The position numbers and the translations under genes were made by a program. Shown piece by piece: positions 23,061 through 34,079 of a DNA stretch of 64,000 bases. The notes under the pieces were generated by a model. The model saw only the letters and a list, made by a program, of their open reading frames with translations. It did no database searches and had not been told where the DNA came from. The stretch comes from Wolfiporia cocos. Taxonomy: Eukaryota; Basidiomycota; Agaricomycetes; Polyporales; Phaeolaceae. Location: NCBI GenBank assembly GCA_029448655.1, contig JACCLO010000008.1:1674001-1738000 (forward strand). The letters are read 5' to 3'. Each line of letters begins with the position of its first letter. Position 1 is the stretch's first letter.

Positions 23061-24025
23061 TACAGGTTCCCCGGTATCCTGAATTAGCTTCGGGGCTGGA
23101 CCAGGTTTCGGAGGCAGAGATTACTTGCCGGCCTTGGGCTGAAAACCCCTTGGCGTTTCTTGGCGCACCTCCGAAAAGAGGTGGTCTCTGAATAGAGTGG
23201 AAAGGCAGTTTCTAGTTACCACCCCGATCGCAGCTATAGGCTGATCCGCAGTGGGAGGGTAGCGCTGTCATTCGCGACTCTACATTCTTTACATACAATT
23301 TCTGTTACGGGTCGAATACCCGTTCGTATATTCAAGTCGCGAATATAAATCGTTCTTCTGCACGTAGGCACGTCGCCGTATGCAAGGCAAATACTTGTTA
23401 GATGCCTTCAAGTCCTAGGTGAAGTCCCTAGGAGATCGTATAATATCCAATATGCGTTAGAGGATATAATCTGTTCAGGTGTGAGTCGAATAGAATATAA
23501 GACTCGCCTAAGTCCGAGAAGTCAGCGTGCACTTCGAGGACTTAGTCGTTCGGTTGCTCGAGCAAGAAATACTGAGCATAGTTTCCTACATTGAGAACAA
23601 GTATAAGACTTCTTGTTTGTAAAACAAGGTCGAGCTAAATAGCCTCGACAATAAGTACATGAGCTTTTATACTACGCTAGGTTTTAGGGGTCAAGTCCGT
23701 TCCAGATGTCACCGCTACTATCTACGCTACAGTACCAGATGTTTGATAGATATGTAGTGATATATCTGAAACGATAGATAGGAATGATGATGACGGTTGA
23801 ACGCCATCTGTCAGCTAATAAATGATAAACATGAAACGAGGACAGAGTTGGATCTGTCAGAGTCGGAACACGCCCTATCTGCTAGTACAACTGGGGTTAG
23901 CCCAGTAGAGTCTCAAATAGCCAGGGGGTTGGTTGCACAACAAGTCCCTGTATCGTATTCACCCAATGGTGAGTTCTGCCAGCGTCCGAAAAATCAAAAT
24001 GACCGTAACAATTTCCCTACGTACA
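23061..24025 (+). repeat. B-element leader fragment (copy 3) split by LTR A2
   Basis: 23061-23302 and 24011-24025 join into the leader of a third B copy just upstream of its Gag start. They share TTCGGGGCTGG and the GTTACCACCCCGAT tract with the other leaders. Confidence 0.65.
23303..24010 (+). repeat. Solo LTR A2
   Basis: 708 bp TGTTACGGGTCGAATACC...GACCGTAACA with TSD ATTTC (23298-23302, 24011-24015). It sits 15 bp upstream of a Gag start codon. Confidence 0.93.
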
Positions 24026-24359
24026 ATGGCCGCCCCTCATGACATCGAATACATCCGCGCCCCACGGCCCGCGCGCAACCCCTTCGAAGCCCCAACCCCA
24101 GCTTTGGTCCCGATAGACCCGTTTCGCCCAGGGCAGTGGGTGAATTACCAGATACACGGCCTCCCCGACGACTTCGCCCTGTTATCCGTCGCAGACAGCA
24201 TGCACGCTCCATGACCACGGGTAGAAGCCGCCCCAGTCCACACCGAGACAATCGGCCAACACACACCGGCCCGATCGCTGCCACTCGGCGGTTCTCAGGA
24301 GGACCAGGGAATCGGCATGGAGAGGGCAGACCAAGCCTTCCATCTGGCAAGGGAACGGT
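24026..24359 (+). pseudogene. Ty3/gypsy-type Gag, element B copy 3, fragment
   Basis: Starts MAAPHDIEYIRAPRPA and runs in one frame through VNYQIHGLPDDF, with an in-frame TGA at 24212-24214 (consistent with a CGA to TGA change), to AFHLARER. LTR A3 cuts it at 24360. Confidence 0.7.
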
Positions 24360-24733
24360 TGTTACTGTTATTTTGATTTTTCGAATATCGACAGAACTCG
24401 CCACCGGGCGAATATGATACAGGGACTTGTTGCACAACCAACCTCCCTGGCTACTCGTGACTCTACTAGGCATATCCCCAGATGTACTAGCACATAGGGC
24501 GTGTTTCACATTTGGCAGATCCAACTCTGCCCTCGTTTCACATTTATCATTTATTAGCTGATAGATGGTGTTCAACCGCCATCAACATCCCTATCTATCA
24601 TTTCAGATAAATCACTACATACTTATCAAACGTTTCATACTATAGTGTAGATAGTATTGGTGACATCTGGGACAGACTCGACCCCTAAGACCTAACGTAG
24701 TATATAAACTCATGTACTTACTGTCGAGGCTCT

Positions 24734-25427
24734 TGTTACGGGTCGAATACCCGTTTGTATATTCGAATCGCAAATATAGATCGTTCTTCTGCATGTGGGC
24801 ACGTCGCCGTATGCAAGGCAAATACTCGTTAGATGCCTTCAAGTCCTAGGTGAAGTCCCTAAGAGATCGTATAATATCCAATATGCGTTAGAGGATATAA
24901 TCTGTTCAGGTGTGAGTCGAATAGAATATAAGACTCGCCTAAGTCCGAGAAGTCAGCGTGCACTTCGAGGACTTAGTCGTTCGGTTGCTCGAGTGAGAAA
25001 TACTGAGCGTAGTTTCCTACGTTTGAGAACGAGTATAAGACCTCTTGTTTGTACAACAAGGTCGAGCTGAGGAGCTTCGACAGTAATATACTTCGTCAGG
25101 TTTTAGGGGTCAGGTCTGTCCCAGATGCCACCGATACTATCTACGCTATAGCCCCAAACATTTGATAAGTATGTAGTGATATATCCGAGACGATAGATAG
25201 GAATGATGGCGGTTGAACGCCATCTATCAGCTAGTAAATGATAGAAATGAAATGATGGCAGAGTTGGATCTGCCAGAGATGAAACATACTGCGTACACTA
25301 GTACAACTGGGGATGCACCCAGCAGAGTCACGAGTAGCCAGGGGAGTTGGTTGCGCAACAAGTCCCTGTATCATATTCGCCCAATGGTGAGTTCTGTCGA
25401 TATTCAAAAATTAAAATAACCGTAACA
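24734..25427 (+). repeat. Solo LTR A4 nested in A3
   Basis: 694 bp TGTTACGGGTCGAAT...AACCGTAACA, TSD GCTCT (24729-24733, 25428-25432). Confidence 0.93.
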
Positions 25428-25564
25428 GCTCTTCAGCTCGACCTTGTTGTACAAACAAGAAGTCTTATACTCGTTCTCAAACATAGGAAACTACGCTCAG
25501 TATTTCTCACTCGAGCAACCAAACGACTAAGTCCTCGAAGTGCACGCTGACTTCTCAGACTTAG

Positions 25565-26631
25565 TGTCACAGATTTATCTGGGGCTTACAGCATTTTTCC
25601 TACGATTATAGCAATTTACCTGGGATTTATACGTCTAACTACAAGTCGTCTACGCCACTCACGCTTACGCTCACGCTTGGCTCACGCCTCGCTAACGCTA
25701 AGTGTAACCCTTGGCTCACGCTTGGCTAACGCCAAACCATATGGTCTCGCCCGACAGAGCAAGACCAAGCCACGTCATAGATCCTAGATCATAATGATAG
25801 GCCGAGCGCGGCACGCTCGCATAATAATGTCCACACGTACAAACAGTGCCTCGCGGCCTTGTACTATTGGGTCGGCCTTCCCGGCTTCCCACCGCCATAA
25901 GATCTTTGATCACAATGGCACCTCAGGCGCGCCACGCCTTCGCATAATAATGGCAACACGGCCAAATAGCACTATATTAGCATCAAGGCAATATCGCTAT
26001 AGGCTCGGCCTTCTCGGCCATCCCACGGACTCGGCGTTCTCCAAGTCCCGGGCTTCTGCCATCTCGGCGTTGCCCAAACACCGGTCCTCGCCTCACGGCT
26101 AAGACCACCATATGTTCCGGTAACCATCCGGTCCGGACATATCACATGCTACGGTGCCTGCTGGCCCAATAGCATTACGACCTCGGCGTCCCGCCTTGGT
26201 CAGCATACGATGACCGGCCAATCGCCATTATACCTCACGGTATCCGGCAACCGGCATCCCTTATACCCGGGCTGCGCCCGCATTCACATGTCCATCTAAC
26301 GATGAGACCACACGCTCTCTCTTTTACCATTGGCTCGGCCATTACCGGCGGGTCACGGCCTTTGTAGAGTAGTCGTACCACTTGGTCACCCTTATGGCAA
26401 CCAAGCCCACACTCCTTATCGGGCATGCACTATACAGTAGCACATGACCCGTTATATTTGTGTATATAAGTAGGGCCTTGACGGCCTATAACTCTAGTTC
26501 TATTCTTCTCGGCGTACGCCGTAGAAGAACCTCCTACCTCCTGCTGCGTCTGATAACCTCTACCTCACCTAGTCGCCTTAGTTCATCGCAAGGATACTGG
26601 CTTGGTGAGTCCCACAGAGCCATCTGTGTCA
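25565..26631 (+). repeat. 5' LTR of C element (C3)
   Basis: 1067 bp TGTCACAGATTTATC...CATCTGTGTCA. It has a TATATAAGTAGGGCC promoter-like tract near 26462-26475. Confidence 0.92.
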
Positions 26632-28934
26632 TAAGAATAGAACTACCTACCCCCCTGCGCCTCCTTAACTGGTGGCGCCTGGGTTTTTCCTCCAACAGGT
26701 GTCTGAGATAGCGCAGGGGCCTCTACTCTCCTGCAAAGGGGATGTATGCTCCGTGGTTGCGGTTATGGGATACATCGGCGGCGGGCTTAGCGGCCTGCTG
26801 CCACCCAGTGGGGCGCTGCTTGCCTAATCAGCAGCATGCGTCCTGCGAACCCGGACTCCAGGGTTAAGGAGAGACGGCCGCTTCCTGGCAAGGTTGCGGC
26901 TGTCAGCGGTTGAGACCCGCCTATTGGGAAAAGGGGACCGTCTGCCTGTGTGCGCGCAGCCCCCTGTCTTGGCAAGCCCTGTTCAGGGCCCCAACACTAC
27001 CAGTAGGATCCCCATAGGGATATGCGCTTCGGCGTATTCCCTTAGCAGGGTGTGGGAATCTTCCAAAGCCGCCCCCCAGGCGTAAGGGGCCCGCTTGGGA
27101 TCTCCTTCGGGGAATCCAAGTGGTGAGGTGGTGCGACTCGCAAGGTCAAACCAGCCGAGGTCACTCGCGGTAGCCAATAGCGTAAGTCCTACGGGCAGCT
27201 CGGTGTGCGAGCCTGGGTTAAACGGATTTGGGGCCCCACCGGAAGCATGCGGCGTTGCCCACCATCTTTGATGTGTGGAGCGCTCGTGAATGCGCGATCC
27301 TAGATCGACGGATGGTTTTTTAGCCCTGATGTGACACCCAGGTGGCTATAGATGGCAAGCCTTACCACTAAAGCGTGGACCGGTCGCGGTGTAATACTGC
27401 GACCACTTTCCAGCTCATCTCCGCGAGGAAATGGGCTGTGTATCCTATTCCCAACCATGTGACCCAGCCTGTCAAATGCTGGCAGTCACCGACTCTCTTT
27501 CTAGAAGGAAGTCGCGCGCTTCAATGAAGACACCTGTCGGCTAACTTCCGCGCGGCGTCCTGACAAGGGCGCCCCTAACCATGCCCCCGTTCTTCTTGTG
27601 TTAGACATGACCACTCAGCGTTGATCGCTGATGACGAGCTCTTTTTTCAAGTACCCTGGTATCCCAGTCCATAAGTAGATAAATATGTAGTTTTAGTGGC
27701 GGCTCCTAGTAAATAGCAATACTTGTATTAGCTTAGAAACCGTCCAATAGCATTTGTATTCGCCTCTGGAAATCCTGCGTCACCTGCTGGTTCCCAGGTT
27801 ATCTAACCTGGTTAAGGTCGCCTATGTACATAAAAGGCAACCTTTACGTCTTATGGGTACACTTAGTCAATCGAAGAACGATACTAGTACCTGTTCCCTT
27901 AGACGTAGGATCGCGTACGCTTGGCAAATATATGCTTATAACTATTATTACTATGGGAATGCCTAAGTACCAAGTCGGTTAGGATTCACATAATCCGTTG
28001 GCGCCCGTTTGACCTCACGGTCTTCGCTCCTGAAAAGGGGATTCGGGTTATTGAGCATCTGTCATTTGGTCACATGTCATAAGAACCTCTGAACGGGGGC
28101 ACCCCTTTCGGTAATGGAATTCCTGACAAGGAAATTACCATCCGTTTGGGAAGAGACGTCTGACAAGCGTCTATAAATAATTGGGTACAGCGCTGTTTCC
28201 ACCAGCCACCCATGTACAAACAGATCGCAACAAGATTACTTCATTGAATCTTGCAATCTGGGTTAGAGGAAAGGAAAACAAGGGACACACGCTATTGATA
28301 CGCGTTCCCTTGAAGTGTAGCGGAGGCCGCAAGGCTTCTAGAATCACACCTTCATTCGGCATTCTCGCACAATCGCCGAATCCACAACCGGTTTCCAACC
28401 GGTTCCCCCCCTGTATTGAAATCGACAATTTCGCATGCCACTCGCAAAATTCGTCACGAGGCTAGCTACCTCACTTTTGATTTCACTTCGATTCAACTTT
28501 TCTCTGTGGGGAGAATAACCGAATTCGAAAAATACACACTAGCAATTCAATGCGATCGTCCGCAAAAGGTCTCGAAGAAGCACTCGAAAACTTCCAGAGA
28601 TAACAAGGGAGTCCCCCTTATTAGGACAATCAAGCCGATTTGGCAATCGGTTATCATTTAATTGCTTGGTTTACGGAAACCTACGCCGTCGAGACGCGTA
28701 ATAAATAAATCCGGATCTGTATCCTTACGTCAAGAAAGGATTACATCTCGTCACTACATCGAATATGGGCCTGGAAAACCCTTCGATTCCGACAAACTAG
28801 GGCTTGGAAACCTTAGTATAAAAATCTGGTCGCATATGCGAGCGACTATACTGGATACAGCCGTATATGGATATACGTCAAGAATACCTTCGGCCCACAT
28901 CCACCCACCCTTATCTGGGTATAGAGGCGGTTTA
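26632..28934 (+). other. C element leader and degenerate interior (left part)
   Basis: GC-rich leader to about 27600 with no ORF. It shares scattered tracts (ACTGGCAAGCC-like and GTGTAATACT) with the leader of LTR element E. It is followed by AT-richer sequence with only short frames. One copy of an Arg-rich repeat (RKRSRRSTRK when translated) lies at about 28561. Confidence 0.6.
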
Positions 28935-29514
28935 TGTCACGGATATGCCCGGGGGGCTACTGTACATCCCTTACTATTTGTTGTATGGGCGCCGCTGCAC
29001 GCGCGCGCGCGGCGCTCACTTTACGTTTCCTCTCGGTCGCGCCCTAGTTACCTCCATGATCACCTGACCCAGTAGGCGCGCGCTAGTCAGGCAGCGCGCG
29101 TGCCAGGTACACCACATGATAGGTCACCATATAGTTACATGTTACGTTACTTGTACGGTCACGCTTACGTTACATGCGCACAGGCCATGTCTGTAGGGCA
29201 GGCTAGATACTTAGCGTTCCAACACATGTACTTATACTGCAGCGATGAGGGCTTAATCCCTCATCTTTGAGATTCTAGTCATTGGGCTTTGGCCCCTTTC
29301 TTATTATGCGCGTGATGTGTCTCTGCCCCGGGGGCCTCTCTTGTCGCGCTTGACTGTGTGCCGCCATGACATGTCGCCGCTAGGAGTCCTTGGGCTGGGT
29401 GCGCCCTTGGTACAGCCGACCCGGTCACCGCTGTTGCGGTCGCCCACATGCCTCGTTAGGCACGTTAGGATTCCCCTGCAGCGCAGGTCCTCACAAACAA
29501 GTAAGTTTGTGACA
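28935..29514 (+). repeat. Solo LTR D6 nested in C element
   Basis: 580 bp TGTCACGGATATGCC...AAGTTTGTGACA, TSD GTTTA (28930-28934, 29515-29519). Confidence 0.92.
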
Positions 29515-31090
29515 GTTTAACCTCTTTAAAAACCAAAACCATCTGGATAGGTTTGATCGGGAGATCAAACGTGAAAGAGGGGGTGGAAACCCTAATTTCG
29601 CACCTAGGACCTTAACAAGTCCACTATCCCACGCTTACAAATGTACCTTACGGTCATTAAAGCAACAAACGACATGCACTAAGAGGCTTGATTACCCTCA
29701 TTCATGCTCGTACTGTCCTATTCGTATATGGACGACAACCCTGTAATAGGAATATAGTAGCTATCTATCCAATAGCGAAATATACCCTTCCCCAACGATC
29801 ATCCCAGTTCCCACGCTTACAATGTCATACTCAATCGAAGAACGACTTTAACGACATACAAGCACATTGGAAACTACCGTCATCGCCACCACGTGACCTC
29901 AGCCCTTACGGGATATACCTTCACGAGACAACTCCTGACAAGGATGTATGTTCTCACGGTTACCCAATAAGGCCCCACTACGGCAACGACACTACAGTAC
30001 TAGGGAATACAATCATAAGCATATGAACATAATGCACAATGATTAGTACCTATACTATGGGGTTTTACACGAGAAGCCTACTCGTTAATAAATAGTGCAT
30101 ACAACCACGAAGGCACAGCTTCATTCCGGAACTTACGACTCCGAAGAGATCGCTACATTGAAGCAATCTAACTAGGGGACACAACCCCTGTAACAAATGG
30201 GCATTGACAAATGTCTCACGCTTAGTACTTGCGATACTAGGGAGGCGACGCCTCATAAACGTTCATAAGGCGACGTCCTTTAATAACCGTTCAACCGCAT
30301 AAGTCGTACAAAGTAGGATTACCCCTGTACAAGCACAAAGCCTAAGACACCCGCCACGCGAATGAAGGAACTTGCAATCCCATTCACCGCTAGGCAATAG
30401 ACGTCGAAAAAGCACCGCTATGTTACACTCAATGGGTACTACGCATAAGCAACATATCCGCCCAAGGGCTCGAAGAGACACTAGAAAATCTCCAGAGCTA
30501 ACAGTGAAGCCCTCACTCTAAGGAATATCGCACAATGCTATCCGAAACACGTACAACGACACGATGCACCCTCCAATACGCCTGGCAAGCTATTAGGAGC
30601 ACAGATTACTAGTAGACTCAAAGGCACTATATGTAGACCATTTCCATATCGCCTTCTACTACGAGTAACGTCATAAGCAAAAGCAACAATCCGACAAAGG
30701 TCGCGAAAAGGCACTAGAACACCTTCAGCGATAACAGGAAAGCCCTTCCTCTTAGGATCCGCGTGCACAATGACAACACACTCTAGTAACACGACTACAC
30801 TTCCCTAACAACGGCATTTGACCCTTCGGTCATCATGCGTTGATAATCGCTAGTAACGGCATTTAGCACTCTGCTATCACGCGTTACAAATCCATAAGGA
30901 ATAAAATCGCCATCCACGCTCAGGTTCCACCACAAGTCCTGAAACTCCCATTTATCCCTGTTCAATTAACAAAATTGAAGCAGCACCTTAACGGCATTTG
31001 ACACTTCGTCATCACGCGTTATACCGCTCTTGGGACGTACATAATGAGGAATAGTTTCATCAGGGACGATGAAACCTAAAGCGGGGGTAA
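29515..31090 (+). other. C element degenerate interior (right part)
   Basis: No convincing gene. It contains two more copies of the Arg-rich motif (about 30452 and 30696) and three short repeats of the type AACGGCATTTGACACTTCG followed by TCATCACGCGTT (about 30810, 30855 and 30990). Confidence 0.6.
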
Positions 31091-32167
31091 TGTCACAGAT
31101 TTATCTGGGGCTTACAGCATTTTTCCTACGATTATAGCAATTTACCTGGGATTTATACGTCTAACTACAAGTCGTCTACGCCACTCACGCTTACGCTCAC
31201 GCTTGGCTCACGCCTCGCTAACGCTAAGTGTAACCCTTGGCTCACGCTAAGCTCATGCTTGGCTAACGCCAAACCATATGGTCTCGCCCGACAGAGCAAG
31301 ACCAAGCCACGTCATAGATCCTAGATCATAATGATAGGCCGAGCGCGGCACGCTCGCATAATAATGTCCACACGTACAAACAGTGCCTCGCGGCCTTGTA
31401 CTATTGGGTCGGCCTTCCCGGCTTCCCACCGCCATAAGATCTTTGATCACAATGGCACCTCAGGCGCGCCACGCCTTCGCATAATAATGGCAACACGGCC
31501 AAATAGCACTATATTAGCATCAAGGCAATATCGCTATAGGCTCGGCCTTCTCGGCCATCCCACGGACTCGGCGTTCTCCAAGTCCCGGGCTTCTGCCATC
31601 TCGGCGTTGCCCAAACACCGGTCCTCGCCTCACGGCTAAGACCACCATATGTTCCGGTAACCATCCGGTCCGGACATATCACATGCTACGGTGCCTGCTG
31701 GCCCAATAGCATTACGACCTCGGCGTCCCGCCTTGGTCAGCATACGATGACCGGCCAATCGCCATTATACCTCACGGTATCCGGCAACCGGCATCCCTTA
31801 TACCCGGGCTGCGCCCGCATTCACATGTCCATCTAACGATGAGACCACACGCTCTCTCTTTTACCATTGGCTCGGCCATTACCGGCGGGTCACGGCCTTT
31901 GTAGAGTAGTCGTACCACTTGGTCACCCTTATGGCAACCAAGCCCACACTCCTTATTGGGCATGCACTATACAGTAGCACATGACCCGTTATATTTGTGT
32001 ATATAAGTAGGGCCTTGACGGCCTATAACTCTAGTTCTATTCTTCTCGGCGTACGCCGTAGAAGAACCTCCTACCTCCTGCTGCGTCTGATAACCTCTAC
32101 CTCACCTAGTCGCCTTAGTTCATCGCAAGGATACTGGCTTGGTGAGTCCCACAGAGCCATCTGTGTC
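31091..32167 (+). repeat. 3' LTR of C element (C4)
   Basis: 1077 bp, same ends as C3, preceded by a purine-rich tract. Confidence 0.92.
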
Positions 32168-32285
32168 ACTTAGGACCTGAAGGCATCTAACAAGTATTTG
32201 CCTTGCATACGGCTACACGCCTACGTGCAGAAGAACGATCTATATTCGTGACTCGAATATACGAACGGGTATTCCACCCGTAACA

Positions 32286-33170
32286 GCCGGGCCCCCATTG
32301 ACGGCCCAGGGCTTGGGGGGCTTGCCCGGGGCCTGGCACTGTGAGGATGATCATCACTGTAGCCACACAAACTCATAACGTACCTTCTCCAACTATCTTC
32401 TGACAAAGCCAAGCTCCAGTATCTTCAATAATCAGTGAATTAAAGTGTGAAATCATCATTTCACCGGCACGGTGCTCTGTGGCGCGCCTTCCAAATTGGG
32501 CATCATATAGGCGCCCAAAAGTGCTAGTGAGCGACAGGCTTCAGCACCAAGAATTCAATCCATGGGACTATCCTCTTGCCTGAATTTAACAATATAGACA
32601 TACTTCATTGGAGTATGGCATACTGCTACTATTATATCATAGTTACTAGACATTTTATCCGTTAGAGCTTTCAGGCCTGGGGCTCACAGCTTGGCCCGGC
32701 CCGGCTTGAGACACAAGCCGGGCCCTGGGCCATCTCAAGCCGTGGTGTGAGGCCCGGCCTGGCCCGGCCCAAGTAGGGCTTGGCCCGGCCCGGCCTATGG
32801 CCCAAAGCCGGGCCTGGCACATCACTACCGGATTGCAAGCCTTAACTATGTTATCAGTAATTACAACGCGTTTCAATGCGCACTCGGTTTTTCTGACTAA
32901 TAGGCAATAGAGAGCAATTGGTATATGTAGAAAGGTGCATGAAGTTGGTGTCTAAATTATCATTTTTACACTCTATTGAAGCAAGTAACTTAGCGGTTCG
33001 AAACTAGACCTAGTTCGAACCATGAACCGAATCTGATAAACCAGTTTACCAGGTTCAGTCCAGCTTCAGCTTCAGGTTCAGGCTCCCTGCAGTCGGTTCG
33101 GTTCTGGGTTCATCCCTAGACCCCCCTGAACCTGAACCGAACTGAACTTCGGCAACACTACGAGCAGCCA
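32286..33170. repeat. hAT-like non-autonomous ends with subterminal repeats
   Basis: 32645-32828 is packed with GGCTTGGCCCGGCC-type repeats and ends GCCTGGCACATCACTA, a hAT-like end. A similar shorter run is at 32288-32336. 33005-33167 is packed with GAACCTGAACCGAA-type repeats and ends CTTCGGCAACACTA, matching the terminal repeat of the hAT at 5546-10815. No complete element or TSD could be delimited and no coding frame is credible. Confidence 0.5.
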
Positions 33171-34079
33171 TTGGTAGCTATTTTGGATTCTTGCATCTAC
33201 AAACGGTGGCTGGATGCCGTGTGTGGATAGCCGGATAGCCACATGCTCACCAATAGGCGCTACGGCGGCGTTGTACTGTTTTTGGTCATTTGCGATTATA
33301 GATGCATTCGTTCTGCAATTCTACCACGTTGTGCAACAACTGACTGTACGTACTCGCTGCCGCGAGCTCAAGACGTGGTGAACCACAAATTGAAATTCAA
33401 CGCCGCCCACTGCAGCATCAAGATGCTCAGTTGCCTGTTCGTTCTCACCCTTCACATCATCCGAGTCGGGCGCCCCGAGCACCGATCGCACACATGCAGA
33501 ACTCTCTCACGACCTCTGCGCATCGCGGAGGATAGAAGCGTTGGGCGGCGAGGAATCGACCTGTCTGGGTCTCCGGAAGATGACGCAGCAGTGAGAGTTC
33601 TGTCCGCCTTATTGCGAGCACGAAGTTCTTCGGCGCTCAGTCAAAATGAAGCGAGTGCATCGGCGTCCCGCTGCGTGATTATCATACTCTGTGCCTTTTT
33701 GCGATCATCTGTGCCCAGGGAACTCCCAGAGATTGTGTTGCGGGACCGCCTTCCCTGACTCGCTCGCATGGTCTTCCGACATGTGAATTAGTCAAAGGGT
33801 ACAGTTTCATCATCGTCAACGAGGGATTAGACCATGTGGGGACTAGATCCACACTCGAATTCGCCTTTAGACACCTTCGCTGCATCACGGCAGTCGCCCA
33901 GCGCAGCGCACCAACCACCACCACGGCATAGCTGCGTTATCAACGTCAAACCGCACTGGCGCCTGGCCAGTCGTTTAAAACGGTGCGATGGCGGGAGCCC
34001 TCTCGCCAGCCTGCTCCGTCGCCCAGTCGCGCGACAGTAATCCCGCCATCGCCACCGCCGGCATTGCGACTGAACCACC
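33171..34079. other. Intergenic, upstream of metacaspase
   Basis: About 900 bp. A 171-codon open frame (33243-33758, plus) has no recognisable domain and no intron-like structure, so it is not called. The last few hundred bases presumably hold the metacaspase promoter. Confidence 0.5.

Larger units (their letters stand above)
25565..32167 (+). mobile_element. Complete LTR element, family C (LARD-like)
   Basis: Two same-orientation LTRs (25565-26631 and 31091-32167) with TSD CTTAG (25560-25564, 32168-32172). The LTRs appear nearly identical, differing by about a 10-bp insertion (GCTAAGCTCA-type, near 31246) and a few substitutions, so insertion is recent. The tract AAAGCGGGGGTAA immediately before the 3' LTR fits a polypurine tract. 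The 4.46 kb interior contains no recognisable gag, protease, reverse transcriptase, RNase H or integrase; frames are at most about 140 codons. It is non-autonomous and probably mobilised by a related element such as E. Confidence 0.88.
24360..32285 (-). repeat. LTR A3, split by two nested insertions
   Basis: Reverse-orientation LTR A in three pieces: 24360-24733, 25428-25564 and 32168-32285, ending ACCCGTAACA. LTR A4 is nested in it (TSD GCTCT) and the complete C element is nested further on (TSD CTTAG). The right flank is not the Gag sequence found at the left flank, so the outer side has been rearranged. Confidence 0.8.

Noticed and set aside
26787..27177. Short frames in the C-element leader as genes
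   Set aside because: Frames of about 60 codons on both strands in a GC-rich leader with no motif. Chance ORFs.
30800..31030. Possible CRISPR-like or satellite array (AACGGCATTTGAC repeats)
   Set aside because: Only three degenerate copies with irregular spacing in a eukaryotic LTR element. Treated as internal repeats.
33243..33758. 171-codon plus-strand ORF upstream of the metacaspase
   Set aside because: No domain, no homologue recognised and an unusual composition. Left as intergenic.
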